Below are positions 55,022 to 63,878 of a stretch of DNA of 64,000 nt, one piece after another. Source of the stretch: an uncultured Bacteroidales bacterium (GTDB lineage Bacteria > Bacteroidota > Bacteroidia > Bacteroidales > P3); contig CAMVGR010000005.1 in NCBI GenBank assembly GCA_947167075.1, positions 62,001 to 126,000 on the forward strand, given 5' to 3'. Each line of letters opens with the position of its first letter. The first letter of the stretch is position 1. The position numbers were made by a program, and so were the translations under genes. Below the pieces are notes generated by a model. The model ran no database searches. It was not told where the DNA came from and worked only from the letters and a program-made list of their open reading frames with translations.

Positions 55022-56036
55022 TATTCTGTTGTTGTATACGTTGTTTTATTTCGCGACGCGAATCACGATTCTTCTTTATGATTGTCCCATTATAGATGCT
55101 GATGTTCAGCTCGTAGCCTACCAAAAGCACGATACAGTTGAAGCGAATCCAGAACATTAGCATCAGAAGTGTCCCGATGGATCCATAGACCAGATTGTAG
55201 TTGCTAAAATTATTGAGGTATAGGCCCAGTCCCCAGCTCAGCACGAGGAACATGGCAGTAGCCAACACGCTGCCGGCACTGAAGAAGCCCACCCTCTGTT
55301 TTTTGGCCGGTGCCCAATAGTAGATGAGCGAAATGGTGGTAAGGATAGCAAATATAATCAGTAGCCAGCGCCCGATGTTGAAAAACAAGGTGCTTGAGTG
55401 GGTGTTAGGCAACCACCCCTGCACAAAGATGAGTTGTAGCAATAGCTTGTGCCCCATCAGCAGAGCGATGGCGAGCACTATCACCACGTAGATGATGAAG
55501 ACGAGCATGATGCTCAATAGGTAGCGCTGCACATAAGGCCTTTTCTCGACCGAATGGTTGGCAAAATTAAGCGACGTTATCATCCCCATCAATCCGTTGG
55601 CTGCCAATATTATGGAACTAACAAAACCGATACTGAGTAGTGTGCTGTGCCTGTGGCCCATCACATCGTTCACAGTGTTGGAGAGGGGCCCCATTATCTT
55701 GTCCGGCACCACAGTGCCAAGCTCGGCCAGCAACTGGTCTTGCACCCCATCGACTGGGAAATATGCCACCAACGTGAAGAAGAAGATGAGCAGGGGCGGG
55801 AACGCTGTGAGGAAACTGTAGGTCAATCCTTTGGCACGCTGATTGAGGTCGCCGTTGAATATGCCGACCAAAAAGAAGCGGAGCACATCGTAGAGCGGAA
55901 CGCCACGGTTGCCAGGCAGCGAGAAATGCTGCAGGAAGTAGAGGGTGGAACGGATAGGCCGCCAATAGAGCACCCGCCTTCGCAACTGCCTTATTTTGCC
56001 TAGCATGAGGCGTATGTATGCCTTCAGGTTGATCAT
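54984..56036 (-). CDS. YihY/virulence factor BrkB-family membrane protein
   Basis: 350 residues with six membrane segments. Family hallmarks are GLTYSFLTAFPPLLIFFFTLVAY (split here by a Tyr-rich start), ANGLMGMITSLN and SVLATAMFLVLSWGLGLYL. Despite older annotation as RNase BN, the family is now treated as membrane transport- or envelope-related proteins of unknown role. The polar, Gln-rich C-terminus overlaps the start of the rlmL-like gene. nadC lies 18 bp upstream on the same strand. Confidence 0.88.
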   Translation of the reverse strand: MINLKAYIRLMLGKIRQLRRRVLYWRPIRSTLYFLQHFSLPGNRGVPLYDVLRFFLVGIFNGDLNQRAKGLTYSFLTAFPPLLIFFFTLVAYFPVDGVQDQLLAELGTVVPDKIMGPLSNTVNDVMGHRHSTLLSIGFVSSIILAANGLMGMITSLNFANHSVEKRPYVQRYLLSIMLVFIIYVVIVLAIALLMGHKLLLQLIFVQGWLPNTHSSTLFFNIGRWLLIIFAILTTISLIYYWAPAKKQRVGFFSAGSVLATAMFLVLSWGLGLYLNNFSNYNLVYGSIGTLLMLMFWIRFNCIVLLVGYELNISIYNGTIIKKNRDSRREIKQRIQQQNNDYTEKSWTGGD

Positions 56037-56054
56037 GGTTTTGACGGCAAGCGT

Positions 56055-56939
56055 TTATTTATCGTTGACTACCAACGACAAATCGAGGCTCTTGATGTGG
56101 TGTGTCAGAGCTCCGACAGAGATGAAGTCGACACCTGTTTCTGCATAGGAGCGAAGTGTCTCATCGGTAATGCCGCCCGACGCTTCCGTCTCGTAGCGGT
56201 GGTCTATCTGGCGGACTGCCTCCCGCAGGGTGTCTACATCGAAATTGTCCAACATGATACGGTCCACACCACCATGTGCCAGCACTCGCTGCAGCTCCGC
56301 GAGCGAACGCACCTCTATTTCGATCTTCAGGTTCTTGTGGTTTTCGTTCAAATACTGACGGGTACGGTCGATTGCTTTTTCTATTCCCCCAGCGAAGTCG
56401 ATGTGGTTATCCTTCAGCATCACCATGTCGTACAGGCCAATGCGATGGTTGGTTCCACCACCGCAACTGACTGCATACTTCTCCAGCAGGCGCATGTTGG
56501 GAGTGGTTTTACGGGTATCGAGCAGACGGGTGTTCAGGCCCTGCAGCATCTGCACCATCCGATGGGTCTCGGTAGCAATGCCCGACAAGCGCTGCATGAA
56601 GTTCAATGCAGTGCGTTCGGCAGTAAGTATGGAACCGCTGTGGCCCTCGACAGTCATCACTATATCGCCCTTGTCCACCCGCTCTCCGTCATGTTGTATC
56701 AGATTCACCACCAGACTGCTATCCACCAATTCGAACACTCGTTTGCCCACTTCGCATCCGCACAGAATACCACTCTGTTTTGCCACCATTTTGGCAGACC
56801 CCACTGCGTCGGGAGGAATGCAGGCCAAAGTAGAATGGTCACCATCGCCTATATCTTCGCGCAGTGCCATTCCTATCAATTCGTCAAGGTTCTCATTAAT
56901 ATTCATATCAGTCTGATTTTTAGACATAAACACGATCAT
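56055..56939 (-). CDS. nadC: Nicotinate-nucleotide pyrophosphorylase (carboxylating)
   Basis: 294 residues (a shorter form from the Met at about residue 12 is possible). Quinolinate phosphoribosyltransferase motifs are REDIGDGDHST, ERTALNFMQRLSGIAT, DTRKTTPNMRLLEKYAV, GGGTNHRIGLYDMVMLKDNHI and EVRSLAEL. It converts quinolinate and PRPP to nicotinate mononucleotide for NAD synthesis. It has a clear TATCTTTGC promoter and may lead the leftward run nadC-YihY-rlmL-queG. Confidence 0.94.
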   Translation of the reverse strand: MIVFMSKNQTDMNINENLDELIGMALREDIGDGDHSTLACIPPDAVGSAKMVAKQSGILCGCEVGKRVFELVDSSLVVNLIQHDGERVDKGDIVMTVEGHSGSILTAERTALNFMQRLSGIATETHRMVQMLQGLNTRLLDTRKTTPNMRLLEKYAVSCGGGTNHRIGLYDMVMLKDNHIDFAGGIEKAIDRTRQYLNENHKNLKIEIEVRSLAELQRVLAHGGVDRIMLDNFDVDTLREAVRQIDHRYETEASGGITDETLRSYAETGVDFISVGALTHHIKSLDLSLVVNDK

Positions 56940-56969
56940 ATATCACTCCATCGGAGGATATTTTATGTT

Positions 56970-56978
56970 GCAAAGATA
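56970..56978 (-). promoter_or_regulatory. -7 box of nadC
   Basis: Reverse-strand TATCTTTGC, about 30 bp before the start. A CTCCGATGGAG dyad lies in the leader. Confidence 0.6.
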
Positions 56979-57275
56979 CACAATTTCTGCAACATAGCGA
57001 AAAATGTTTTCGATTTCTCTTCAGATTTTCGGCTACAGCATATCGTCTGCTGCCCAACACGGCGACTTTTGCCCCGCCTGCTGGCACGCTCGAAGCAGAG
57101 GAATGTGAAGCGACAGAGAGGTGAGGCAATAGTACTTTCCATGTCCTGATTGTGGACGAGGAGCCTGCCCTTTCCCCTTCTTCTGCCTTTGTGCCGGTGG
57201 CTTGAATAATAACCCTAAGAAAACGACACAGTATATCGTCCGCGACATATATTATTTAACCATTATTCTAAGACT
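56979..57275. other. Intergenic, no convincing gene
   Basis: About 300 bp upstream of nadC. A reverse-strand frame at 57033-57248 lacks any recognisable feature, has atypical composition (many Gln, Cys and Lys) and no promoter, so it is not annotated as a gene. Confidence 0.4.
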
Positions 57276-57349
57276 ATTCATCTCTTACAAAACTAAATGT
57301 TGACTAGGAGATGACAAAGAGATGAGTAGGAGATGAGTAAGAGATGAAT
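57276..57349. repeat. 11-bp repeat array with perfect inverted ends, family 1 copy 5
   Basis: Tandem GATGACAAAGA, GATGAGTAGGA and GATGAGTAAGA. The ends ATTCATCTCTTAC (57276-57288) and GTAAGAGATGAAT (57337-57349) are perfect 13-bp inverted arms. Confidence 0.8.
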
Positions 57350-57694
57350 GGTCTTTATTGCTAAATATCAGTGTGTTACATATAAAATTGCACTTATTTG
57401 ACAGTTTATCAATGTTTTATGTCCATTTTAGTCACAAAAAAGCAATGCAAACCACAACTGGACAGGACGGGGGGCAGAGGATGAGGGGATGGTTAGAGGG
57501 AGTGGAGCAAACAAGAGATTTGGTCGCACACGATACTTCCTCCGAAGGCCACTGCCGAGGTGTAGTGCAGGGCCTATCCGTGCAGGTGTGTTTCGCCAAT
57601 AAGAACAGAATACGAAACAAGAGCGACAATGAATAAAGCGGCAATAAGCGCAAGGCAATAAATAAATATTTTTTTCTATATGCGAATTTTTGTG
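57350..57694. other. Intergenic, nothing assigned
   Basis: 345 bp between the repeat and the promoter of the deoxynucleoside kinase gene. The central part (57440-57640) is more G/C rich than normal intergenic DNA and is open in several frames. It may be a gene relic or an RNA, but no family was recognised. Confidence 0.35.
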
Positions 57695-57703
57695 TAAATT
57701 TGC
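57695..57703 (+). promoter_or_regulatory. -7 box of the kinase-kdsB group
   Basis: TAAATTTGC fits TAnnTTTGC and lies about 80 bp before the ATG. Confidence 0.5.
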
Positions 57704-57783
57704 CATTTTGAAGCACAGGTTATACAACATATATAACACTGTTTTTCAAGAAGAAAAGCTATACTATATAATAGAAAAAGCGT

Positions 57784-58425
57784 ATGCAGATAGCAATCTC
57801 GGGCAATATAGGAGCAGGGAAAACAGAACTCACCAAACTGCTCGCACGGCACTACGGATACCGTGCCATCTACGGTCCATCCGAAGAAAACCCCTACCTC
57901 AGCAGTTTCTATGAGGATATGCGTCGGTGGTCTTTCAACATGATGGTACATACCCTCTATGCCAATACCCGCCAACTGGTGGAATTGCAGCAGAGCGGGG
58001 TCAGTTTCGTCCGCGACAGGTCGCTCTACGACGATGCAGCCATCTTTGCACCCAATCTGCAAAGCATGGGCCTGATGACTACCCGCGACCTGAACACATA
58101 CACACACCTATTCGAACTCACCTACTCGCTTCTGCCCAAGCCAGACCTGCTGATATATGTGAGGGGGGATGTGCCGACCCTTATCCGGCATATCCAGAAA
58201 AGAGGCCGCGAGCTTGAAAGTGGAATCCGGCTCGACTATCTGTCCAATCTGAACGAGCGATACGAACGATGGGCCGAACAATACGAAGGCAAGATGCTGG
58301 TCGTCGATACCGACGAGCTGGACTTCGTGGAACGTCGCGAGGATCTAGGCCACATCATCGAAAAGATCGATGCCGACTTCAACGGTCTGTTCGGCGATGG
58401 GCAAAACACTAACGCCAACAACTAA
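57784..58425 (+). CDS. Deoxynucleoside kinase
   Basis: 213 residues. The P-loop is GNIGAGKTEL (7-16). The DRS motif in FVRDRSLYDDAAIF replaces the usual ERS, as in many bacterial dAK/dGK enzymes. The lid region is KRGRELESGIRLDYLSNLNERY. It phosphorylates deoxyadenosine or deoxyguanosine in nucleotide salvage. It is followed 10 bp later by kdsB, and the run of genes to the mgtC-like gene is all rightward. Confidence 0.88.
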   Translation: MQIAISGNIGAGKTELTKLLARHYGYRAIYGPSEENPYLSSFYEDMRRWSFNMMVHTLYANTRQLVELQQSGVSFVRDRSLYDDAAIFAPNLQSMGLMTTRDLNTYTHLFELTYSLLPKPDLLIYVRGDVPTLIRHIQKRGRELESGIRLDYLSNLNERYERWAEQYEGKMLVVDTDELDFVERREDLGHIIEKIDADFNGLFGDGQNTNANN

Positions 58426-58435
58426 CCCAATCAGA

Positions 58436-59206
58436 ATGAAGACCCTGGCCATCATACCTGCACGCTACGCCTCGACACGTTTCCCCGGCAAGCCCCTTGC
58501 CCTACTCGACGGACGGAGCATCATCAGTCATGTATATGTGCATGTGCACGAGACACCACAGATTACCGACAGCGTAGTTGCCACCGACGACATAGCCATC
58601 TTCGACCATGTGAAGAACCTGTTTGGAGAGGCAGCGGTGATGATGACAGCCAGTAGCCATCGCTCGGGGACCGACCGCTGCGGCGAAGTGTTGCAGGCAA
58701 TGGAACAGCGGGGGAAACACTACGACATCGTCATCAACGTACAAGGCGACGAGCCTTTTGTCGACCCCACTCAGCTTACAACCCTCATAAACTGCTTCGA
58801 CAAGCCGGATGTGCAGATAGCCACCCTCAAAACACGCATCCTTACCCTCGAAGAACTAAGCTCGCCCAACAATGTCAAGGTGGTGTGCGGCGACCACGAC
58901 CAGGCACTCTATTTCAGCCGTCAACCCCTACCCTATCTTCGAGGCATAGCACAAGAGCATTGGCTCGAGAAGTTCGAGTACTATAAACATGTGGGCATAT
59001 ATGCCTTCCGGCCCTCGGTGTTGCACGAAATCTGCCAACTTGCACCCGCAGCAATCGAGCAAGCAGAAAGCCTCGAACAGCTACGATGGCTCTCTGCCGG
59101 ATACTCCATCCGTGTAAAGGAAACACAACACGCAAACATCGGCATCGACACACCCGACGACCTTGCCGCTGCAGAAAGATATATCAGAACGAATAAAAAA
59201 CAATGA
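58436..59206 (+). CDS. kdsB: 3-deoxy-manno-octulosonate cytidylyltransferase
   Basis: 256 residues from ATG 58436. Motifs are IIPARYASTRFPGKPL, the SSHRSGTDRCGEV loop, INVQGDEPFVDP and HVGIYAFR. It activates Kdo as CMP-Kdo for the lipopolysaccharide core. It ends 1 bp before the HU/SPOR gene start, with no gap for a promoter. Confidence 0.95.
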   Translation: MKTLAIIPARYASTRFPGKPLALLDGRSIISHVYVHVHETPQITDSVVATDDIAIFDHVKNLFGEAAVMMTASSHRSGTDRCGEVLQAMEQRGKHYDIVINVQGDEPFVDPTQLTTLINCFDKPDVQIATLKTRILTLEELSSPNNVKVVCGDHDQALYFSRQPLPYLRGIAQEHWLEKFEYYKHVGIYAFRPSVLHEICQLAPAAIEQAESLEQLRWLSAGYSIRVKETQHANIGIDTPDDLAAAERYIRTNKKQ

Positions 59207-59207
59207 T

Positions 59208-60956
59208 ATGAATATAACCGACCTTATTGTAGACCTTCTTCGTCAAGGCAAACAAGTGGAGCTGCCAGGAATAGGCACCTTTGGCTCCGAACCGCAAGCG
59301 CCGCACCACGATAGTGAAAAAGGGATATTCTATCCCTCCAGCCGCACCATTACCTTCAGCAACAGTACCTCCGACGACCAATCGATGGTAGAGCTTCTTG
59401 CAGCCCGCGAGTGCGTTGGCGAGAATGTGGCTCGCCAGATGTGGAAGAATTACATGGATGCACTCTCCGACAAACTGCAACGCACCGGTAGCCACTCGAT
59501 AGGCAATATTGGAGTTTTGAGCCGTAGTGCCGATGGTACCTACACATTCGAAGCCGACGACAACGTTGTGCTACTCACCGGCGACGAAAAACCCCTGGAA
59601 GATGTGAAGACATACGACCACAGTGGCGATAACGATCCCTTTGCTCAATTCGATGCTTCCGCAGTGGAGGCCGAGGCTCGTCGGCGTGCCGAAGCACAGG
59701 CAGCCGCCGAAGAGGAAGCCCGTCGGCGTGCAGAAGAAGAGGCTGCCGAAGAAGCTCGCCGTGCCGCCGAAGCACAAGCCGCTGCCGAAGAGGAGGCTCG
59801 TCGTCGTGCAGAAGAAGAGGCTGCCGAAGAAGCTCGCCGCGCCGCCGAAGCACAGGCCGCTGCCGAAGAGGAGGCTCGCCGTCGTGCCGAAGAAGAAGCC
59901 AAAGCCATGGCCAAAGCCGAACAAGAACGGTTAGAGGCCGAAAAAAACGCCGAAGCCGAGCGCATCGCTGCCCTTGCAGCCCTTGCCGACGCGCCTGCTG
60001 CCACAGCATCCGAAACCGTAGCACCCCAAAAGCCGATAAAGCAAAAGGATAAAGACAAACAACCCAAAGAAGGTAAGAAGAAGAACCGTCGCGGATGGTT
60101 ATGGATATTGCTCATCTTATTGCTACTACTCCTATTGTGCGGTGCCGCCTACTACTACCTACGTATCTACAAACCCGCACATCAGCAGTCGGCCATACCT
60201 GCCTCGACCGAACACCTACAGGGCATTCCTGCAGCCAACGGGCTGACCTATAATACCGACATGCTGGAATATTCTCAACGCGACATCGACCATGAGCGTG
60301 ACGTACTTTGCCACTACATGGCCGACTATCTGTACAGCTTCCTAGCCTATAGGAACTACACTGGTGCCCAAGTGCCTATGATGGAGCGAGTACGTCAGTA
60401 TGCAAACGACCGTCTCACCACGCTGATGGCAGACCGGTTCGCCGTGCAACGTCTGCTCCCCCAGGGTGGTGACTACATATACCAGCATTGCGAGGGATTC
60501 ATGCACAACCGCTTCGCTCGCAAGCAACGCCATGTGGTGCAGAGCGAACTGCTCGATATGAAGCTGCTCGACAGCATCCTTAACGCCATGGTAGCAGAGT
60601 TGGGACTGACACCCGATGCCAGACCACAGGCACGCATCGAGCCAGCTCCCGTTGCACCGGTTGCTACCAATGCCAAAACTACCCCCTCCACCCCTGCAGA
60701 GGAGACCACACGGGTCAATCTGGAACAAGACAGTCGCCAGGGCTTCGATATCATTGCCGGCTTCTACATCGATCGGGCAAAAGCCGCCCGCATGACAGCA
60801 CGGCTTCACGACCTTGGCAGCGATGCCTATATCATCGAGAAGAACAATATGTACTATGTCAGCATGGGCAGTGCCAAGAATCGCACAGCTGCCGAAGCTC
60901 TCTTCAAACACATCAAGAGTTGGTATGATGGTGACATAGCCATCAAACAGTGGTAA
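59208..60956 (+). CDS. HU-like (CCDC81-type) domain, coiled-coil, membrane and SPOR domain protein
   Basis: 582 residues from ATG 59208 (MNITDLIVDLLRQGKQVELPG). The first 130 residues look like the two bacterial HU-CCDC81 domains, with VELPGIGTFGSEPQ as the entry. A highly charged Ala/Glu/Arg coiled coil follows (about 160-260), then Lys/Arg and one membrane helix (about 296-318, GWLWILLILLLLLLL). A periplasmic region leads to a C-terminal SPOR domain (about 505-582, FDIIAGFYIDRAKAARMTARL), which binds denuded peptidoglycan at division sites. The protein spans the inner membrane with a DNA-binding-like domain inside. Confidence 0.82.
   Translation: MNITDLIVDLLRQGKQVELPGIGTFGSEPQAPHHDSEKGIFYPSSRTITFSNSTSDDQSMVELLAARECVGENVARQMWKNYMDALSDKLQRTGSHSIGNIGVLSRSADGTYTFEADDNVVLLTGDEKPLEDVKTYDHSGDNDPFAQFDASAVEAEARRRAEAQAAAEEEARRRAEEEAAEEARRAAEAQAAAEEEARRRAEEEAAEEARRAAEAQAAAEEEARRRAEEEAKAMAKAEQERLEAEKNAEAERIAALAALADAPAATASETVAPQKPIKQKDKDKQPKEGKKKNRRGWLWILLILLLLLLLCGAAYYYLRIYKPAHQQSAIPASTEHLQGIPAANGLTYNTDMLEYSQRDIDHERDVLCHYMADYLYSFLAYRNYTGAQVPMMERVRQYANDRLTTLMADRFAVQRLLPQGGDYIYQHCEGFMHNRFARKQRHVVQSELLDMKLLDSILNAMVAELGLTPDARPQARIEPAPVAPVATNAKTTPSTPAEETTRVNLEQDSRQGFDIIAGFYIDRAKAARMTARLHDLGSDAYIIEKNNMYYVSMGSAKNRTAAEALFKHIKSWYDGDIAIKQW
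59688..59902. repeat. 78-bp minisatellite encoding the coiled coil
   Basis: About 2.75 copies of a 78-bp unit (26 residues, AEAQAAAEEEARRRAEEEAA...) start at 59688, 59766 and 59844. Copy number can change without breaking the frame, so the length of the coiled coil probably varies between strains. Confidence 0.9.
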
Positions 60957-60957
60957 T

Positions 60958-61623
60958 ATGGGTCATCACAAACTGCAGCGATTTGCCGAGAACCTGACTT
61001 TCTCCAACTTGTTCCAAGTAGGCTTTGAACAGTTGGAGCAAGAAGGCTTCCCCTTGCGAGGACATTGGGCAGACCATTTTGGCAACAACCACCCCATCAC
61101 ACTGGAGTTGGGATGTGGCAAGGGGGACTATTCGCTCGCACTGGCCCGTATCCATCCCGACCGCAACTATATAGGAGTCGATATAAAAGGGGCTCGACTC
61201 TGGCGTGGAGCCAAGACCGCGACAGAAGAACCACTCTCCAATGTAGCGTTCATACGTACCCGAATCGAGCTGATCGACCGGTTTTTCGCCCCCAACGAAG
61301 TGAATGAGTTGTGGATCACATTCTGCGATCCGCAGCCCAAAAAGCCTAACAAGCGGCTCACATCGCCTCGCTTTCTCGACACCTACAACCACTTCCTGGC
61401 TCCGGAAAGCACCCTTCACCTTAAGACCGACTCTCAGGAATTATACGAATATACCCGCGACGAGGTGCTGGCCAACCGGCCACACACACCGGTGTTCGAC
61501 ACAAACGACCTCTACCACTGCGACTACGACGGCGAAGCAAAACTGACACAGACATTCTACGAGCGGATGTTTCTCGCCGAAGGCAAGCCCATCGCCTACC
61601 TACAATGGAAAACAAAACAATAA
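60958..61623 (+). CDS. trmB: tRNA (guanine-N7-)-methyltransferase
   Basis: 221 residues. SAM motif LELGCGKGDYSLALARIHPDRN is seen here as LELGCGKGDYSL, then GVDIKGARLW, FCDPQPKKPNKRLTSPRFL and LKTDSQELYEYT. It makes m7G46 in tRNA. It starts 1 bp after the SPOR gene's stop and ends 30 bp before yebC. Confidence 0.94.
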   Translation: MGHHKLQRFAENLTFSNLFQVGFEQLEQEGFPLRGHWADHFGNNHPITLELGCGKGDYSLALARIHPDRNYIGVDIKGARLWRGAKTATEEPLSNVAFIRTRIELIDRFFAPNEVNELWITFCDPQPKKPNKRLTSPRFLDTYNHFLAPESTLHLKTDSQELYEYTRDEVLANRPHTPVFDTNDLYHCDYDGEAKLTQTFYERMFLAEGKPIAYLQWKTKQ

Positions 61624-61653
61624 AATTATAGTATAAATAAATAATCATTAATT

Positions 61654-62394
61654 ATGTCAGGACACAACAAATGGTCAAAAATCAAGCGCGCAAAAGGCGC
61701 AGCTGATGCCAAAAGATCGAAACAATGGAGTAACATTCTCAAGCAAGTAGCCATCGCCGTACGCGAAGGTGGCCCCGATCCCGACAGCAATCCTCGCCTG
61801 CGTTTGCTCGTGCAGAATGCCCGCGGATGCAACATGCCGAAGGACACCCTGCAACGCACCATCAATAAGGCCAACGACAAAGACGCAGCCCAGATGATGG
61901 AGCTCACCTTCGAATGCCATGTCAACCACGGTATCGCCCTCTTCATCGAGGCCCTGAGCGACAACAACAACCGTACCGTCGCCAACATCAAGTCCATTAT
62001 GAACAAGAACGGCGGCACACTGGAGACCAACGGCAGCCTGAGCTTCCTCTTCACCCGCAAAGGTGTCTTTGTGATTCCCCGCAAGCCCGACATGGATGTT
62101 GAAGAGCTCGAGATGGAACTCATCGACGGCGGTCTGGAAGAGATGGAGGTCGACGACGACTACCTCACCCTGTATACTGCCTACGAAGACTTTGGCAACA
62201 TGGTGAAAATGCTCGAGGATAAAGGCATCGAGGTGGAGAGCGCCGAACTGCAACGCATTCCCAACACCACCCGCCAAATCGATCCCGAGTCGATGCGCAA
62301 GGTGTTGCGTATCATCTCCATCCTTGAAGAAGATGAAGATGTGACCAACGTCTACCACGACATGGAGATCCCCGACGATTTCGAGGAAGAATAA
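61654..62394 (+). CDS. yebC: YebC/PmpR family protein
   Basis: 246 residues beginning SGHNKWSKIKRAKGAADAK, the family signature, with NARGCNMPKDTLQRTI and GGTLETNGSLSFLF. Members have been described as transcription regulators and, more recently, as ribosome-associated factors that help with difficult translation. Length is normal. The C-terminus is unusually acidic (DVTNVYHDMEIPDDFEEE). Confidence 0.95.
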   Translation: MSGHNKWSKIKRAKGAADAKRSKQWSNILKQVAIAVREGGPDPDSNPRLRLLVQNARGCNMPKDTLQRTINKANDKDAAQMMELTFECHVNHGIALFIEALSDNNNRTVANIKSIMNKNGGTLETNGSLSFLFTRKGVFVIPRKPDMDVEELEMELIDGGLEEMEVDDDYLTLYTAYEDFGNMVKMLEDKGIEVESAELQRIPNTTRQIDPESMRKVLRIISILEEDEDVTNVYHDMEIPDDFEEE

Positions 62395-62420
62395 TCTCTG
62401 TTTTTTGACACTTACTGCTT

Positions 62421-62467
62421 AAAGGTTAAAGAGACTGACTTCATTCATTCTCATCTCTTTAACCTTT
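62421..62467 (+). terminator. Long perfect hairpin between yebC and rsmI
   Basis: AAAGGTTAAAGAGA and TCTCTTTAACCTTT are perfect 14-bp arms 19 bp apart. No T-run follows, so it could also be a processing site or operator. Confidence 0.5.
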
Positions 62468-62492
62468 AATACTTAATCTCGAACAACAGACT

Positions 62493-63161
62493 ATGAAGTT
62501 GTATCTGGTGCCGACACCCGTTGGAAACTTGGGTGACATGACCTATCGCTCGGTGGAGGTGCTACACTCGGTCGACCTGATTCTGGCCGAGGATACCCGA
62601 ACCAGCCGTATACTGCTGCAGCACTACAATATCGACACTCCGCTGCAAAGCTACCACATCTTCAACGAGCACCAAACCGTAGCTTCGCTCGTAGAACGTC
62701 TGCAGTCGGGCACCACGATGGCCGTAGTGACCGATGCCGGCACCCCAGGCATCAGCGATCCGGGATTCCTGCTAGTGCGCGAAGCCGTGAAAGCCGGTGT
62801 CGAAGTGGAGTGCCTGCCAGGTGCCACAGCCTTCGTTCCCGCACTGGTACAGAGTGGGTTGCCCTGCGACCGCTTCTCTTTCGTAGGTTTTCTGCCTCAC
62901 AAAAAAGGGAGACAGACCGCACTACGCGAGCTGGCCGACGAGAAGCGGACTATGGTCATCTACGAAAGCCCCTACCGACTGGTCAAACTGCTGGACGAAC
63001 TGCAATCCACACTGGGTACAGACCGCCCCGTGTGCGTATGCCGCGAAATCAGCAAGGTGCATGCCGAGAGCGTTCGGGGCACACTGGCAGAAGTGTCGGA
63101 CATCTTCAAGCAACGCGATGTGAAAGGCGAAATTGTTGTAATTGTAGCAGGTAAAGAATAG
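62493..63161 (+). CDS. rsmI: 16S rRNA (cytidine(1402)-2'-O)-methyltransferase
   Basis: 222 residues of the tetrapyrrole-methylase fold. Signatures are LVPTPVGNLGDMTYR, LAEDTRTSRILL, VTDAGTPGISDPGFLLVR and PYRLVKLLDEL. It methylates C1402 of 16S rRNA together with RsmH. It lacks the extra C-terminal domain of the E. coli enzyme, as is usual in Bacteroidota. It ends 2 bp before the mgtC-like gene. Confidence 0.94.
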   Translation: MKLYLVPTPVGNLGDMTYRSVEVLHSVDLILAEDTRTSRILLQHYNIDTPLQSYHIFNEHQTVASLVERLQSGTTMAVVTDAGTPGISDPGFLLVREAVKAGVEVECLPGATAFVPALVQSGLPCDRFSFVGFLPHKKGRQTALRELADEKRTMVIYESPYRLVKLLDELQSTLGTDRPVCVCREISKVHAESVRGTLAEVSDIFKQRDVKGEIVVIVAGKE

Positions 63162-63163
63162 AT

Positions 63164-63622
63164 ATGCCACTCGAGATATTCATTTTCAGACTTGCAAGCG
63201 CCCTCATAGCAGGCCTAATTATCGGCACCCAGCGCGAGCTGCGCAACCATCAGGCTGGCCTCACCACCAATGCACTGGTGTCGGTAGGGGCATGCATTTT
63301 CATACTCATATCCGAAGGCGTCATCATGAGGGCAATGGCCAACGGTGGCCCAGTAAACAACGACAACTTGCGAGTTCTGTCGCAGGTGGTTACGGGTATT
63401 GGTTTTCTGGGTGCAGGTGTAATAATGAAGGACGGGCTCACCATCCATGGTCTCACCTCGGCAGCCACCATTTGGTGCTCTGCCGCCATCGGATGTCTGT
63501 GCGGATACGGCTTGTGGAAAGAAGCATTGATAGGCGTTGCCGTCATCCTGCTAATCAACTGGGGATTGAAGGGAATAGAAATATATTTCAAACATCGGCA
63601 GGATAAGGACAACCCCGATTAA
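63164..63622 (+). CDS. MgtC/SapB-family membrane protein
   Basis: 152 residues with four or five membrane helices. The signature is RLASALIAGLIIGTQRELRN with AGLTTNALVSVGAC and GIGFLGAGVIMKDGLTIHGLTSAA (cut here into short motifs), the MgtC hydrophobic domain. The C-terminal ACT-like domain of some members is absent. MgtC proteins influence F-type ATPase and magnesium or pH adaptation in pathogens; the role here is not known. Confidence 0.88.
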   Translation: MPLEIFIFRLASALIAGLIIGTQRELRNHQAGLTTNALVSVGACIFILISEGVIMRAMANGGPVNNDNLRVLSQVVTGIGFLGAGVIMKDGLTIHGLTSAATIWCSAAIGCLCGYGLWKEALIGVAVILLINWGLKGIEIYFKHRQDKDNPD

Positions 63623-63667
63623 GATTTTTTTAACATTTCAAACACCACTAAACCAGGTCCGTATGGT

Positions 63668-63740
63668 GCCAACACCGTAGATGAACCGTACATGCACCGT
63701 ACATGCACCGTAGATGAACCGTGAATGGACCGTGTTCGTA
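63668..63740. repeat. 11-bp repeat array, family 2 copy 3
   Basis: Units close to ACCGTACATGC: ACCGTAGATGA, ACCGTACATGC, ACCGTACATGC, ACCGTAGATGA, ACCGTGAATGG, then ACCGTGTTCG. Seven partial or full units at an 11-bp pitch. Confidence 0.85.
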
Positions 63741-63878
63741 CGATGATATCAAATAGGAGATACGGACAATCTATGGCGGGCGGTTGTTCCAATCATTGGA
63801 TGGGGCTGCACGGACCAGCCGCGACAAATCCAACAGCTCCGGCAATAAAAACAGAAGGCTATCGTTACATATAGAGCT

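Noticed and set aside
57033..57248. 71-residue reverse frame upstream of nadC
   Set aside because: No promoter, atypical composition and no recognisable motif; left as intergenic.
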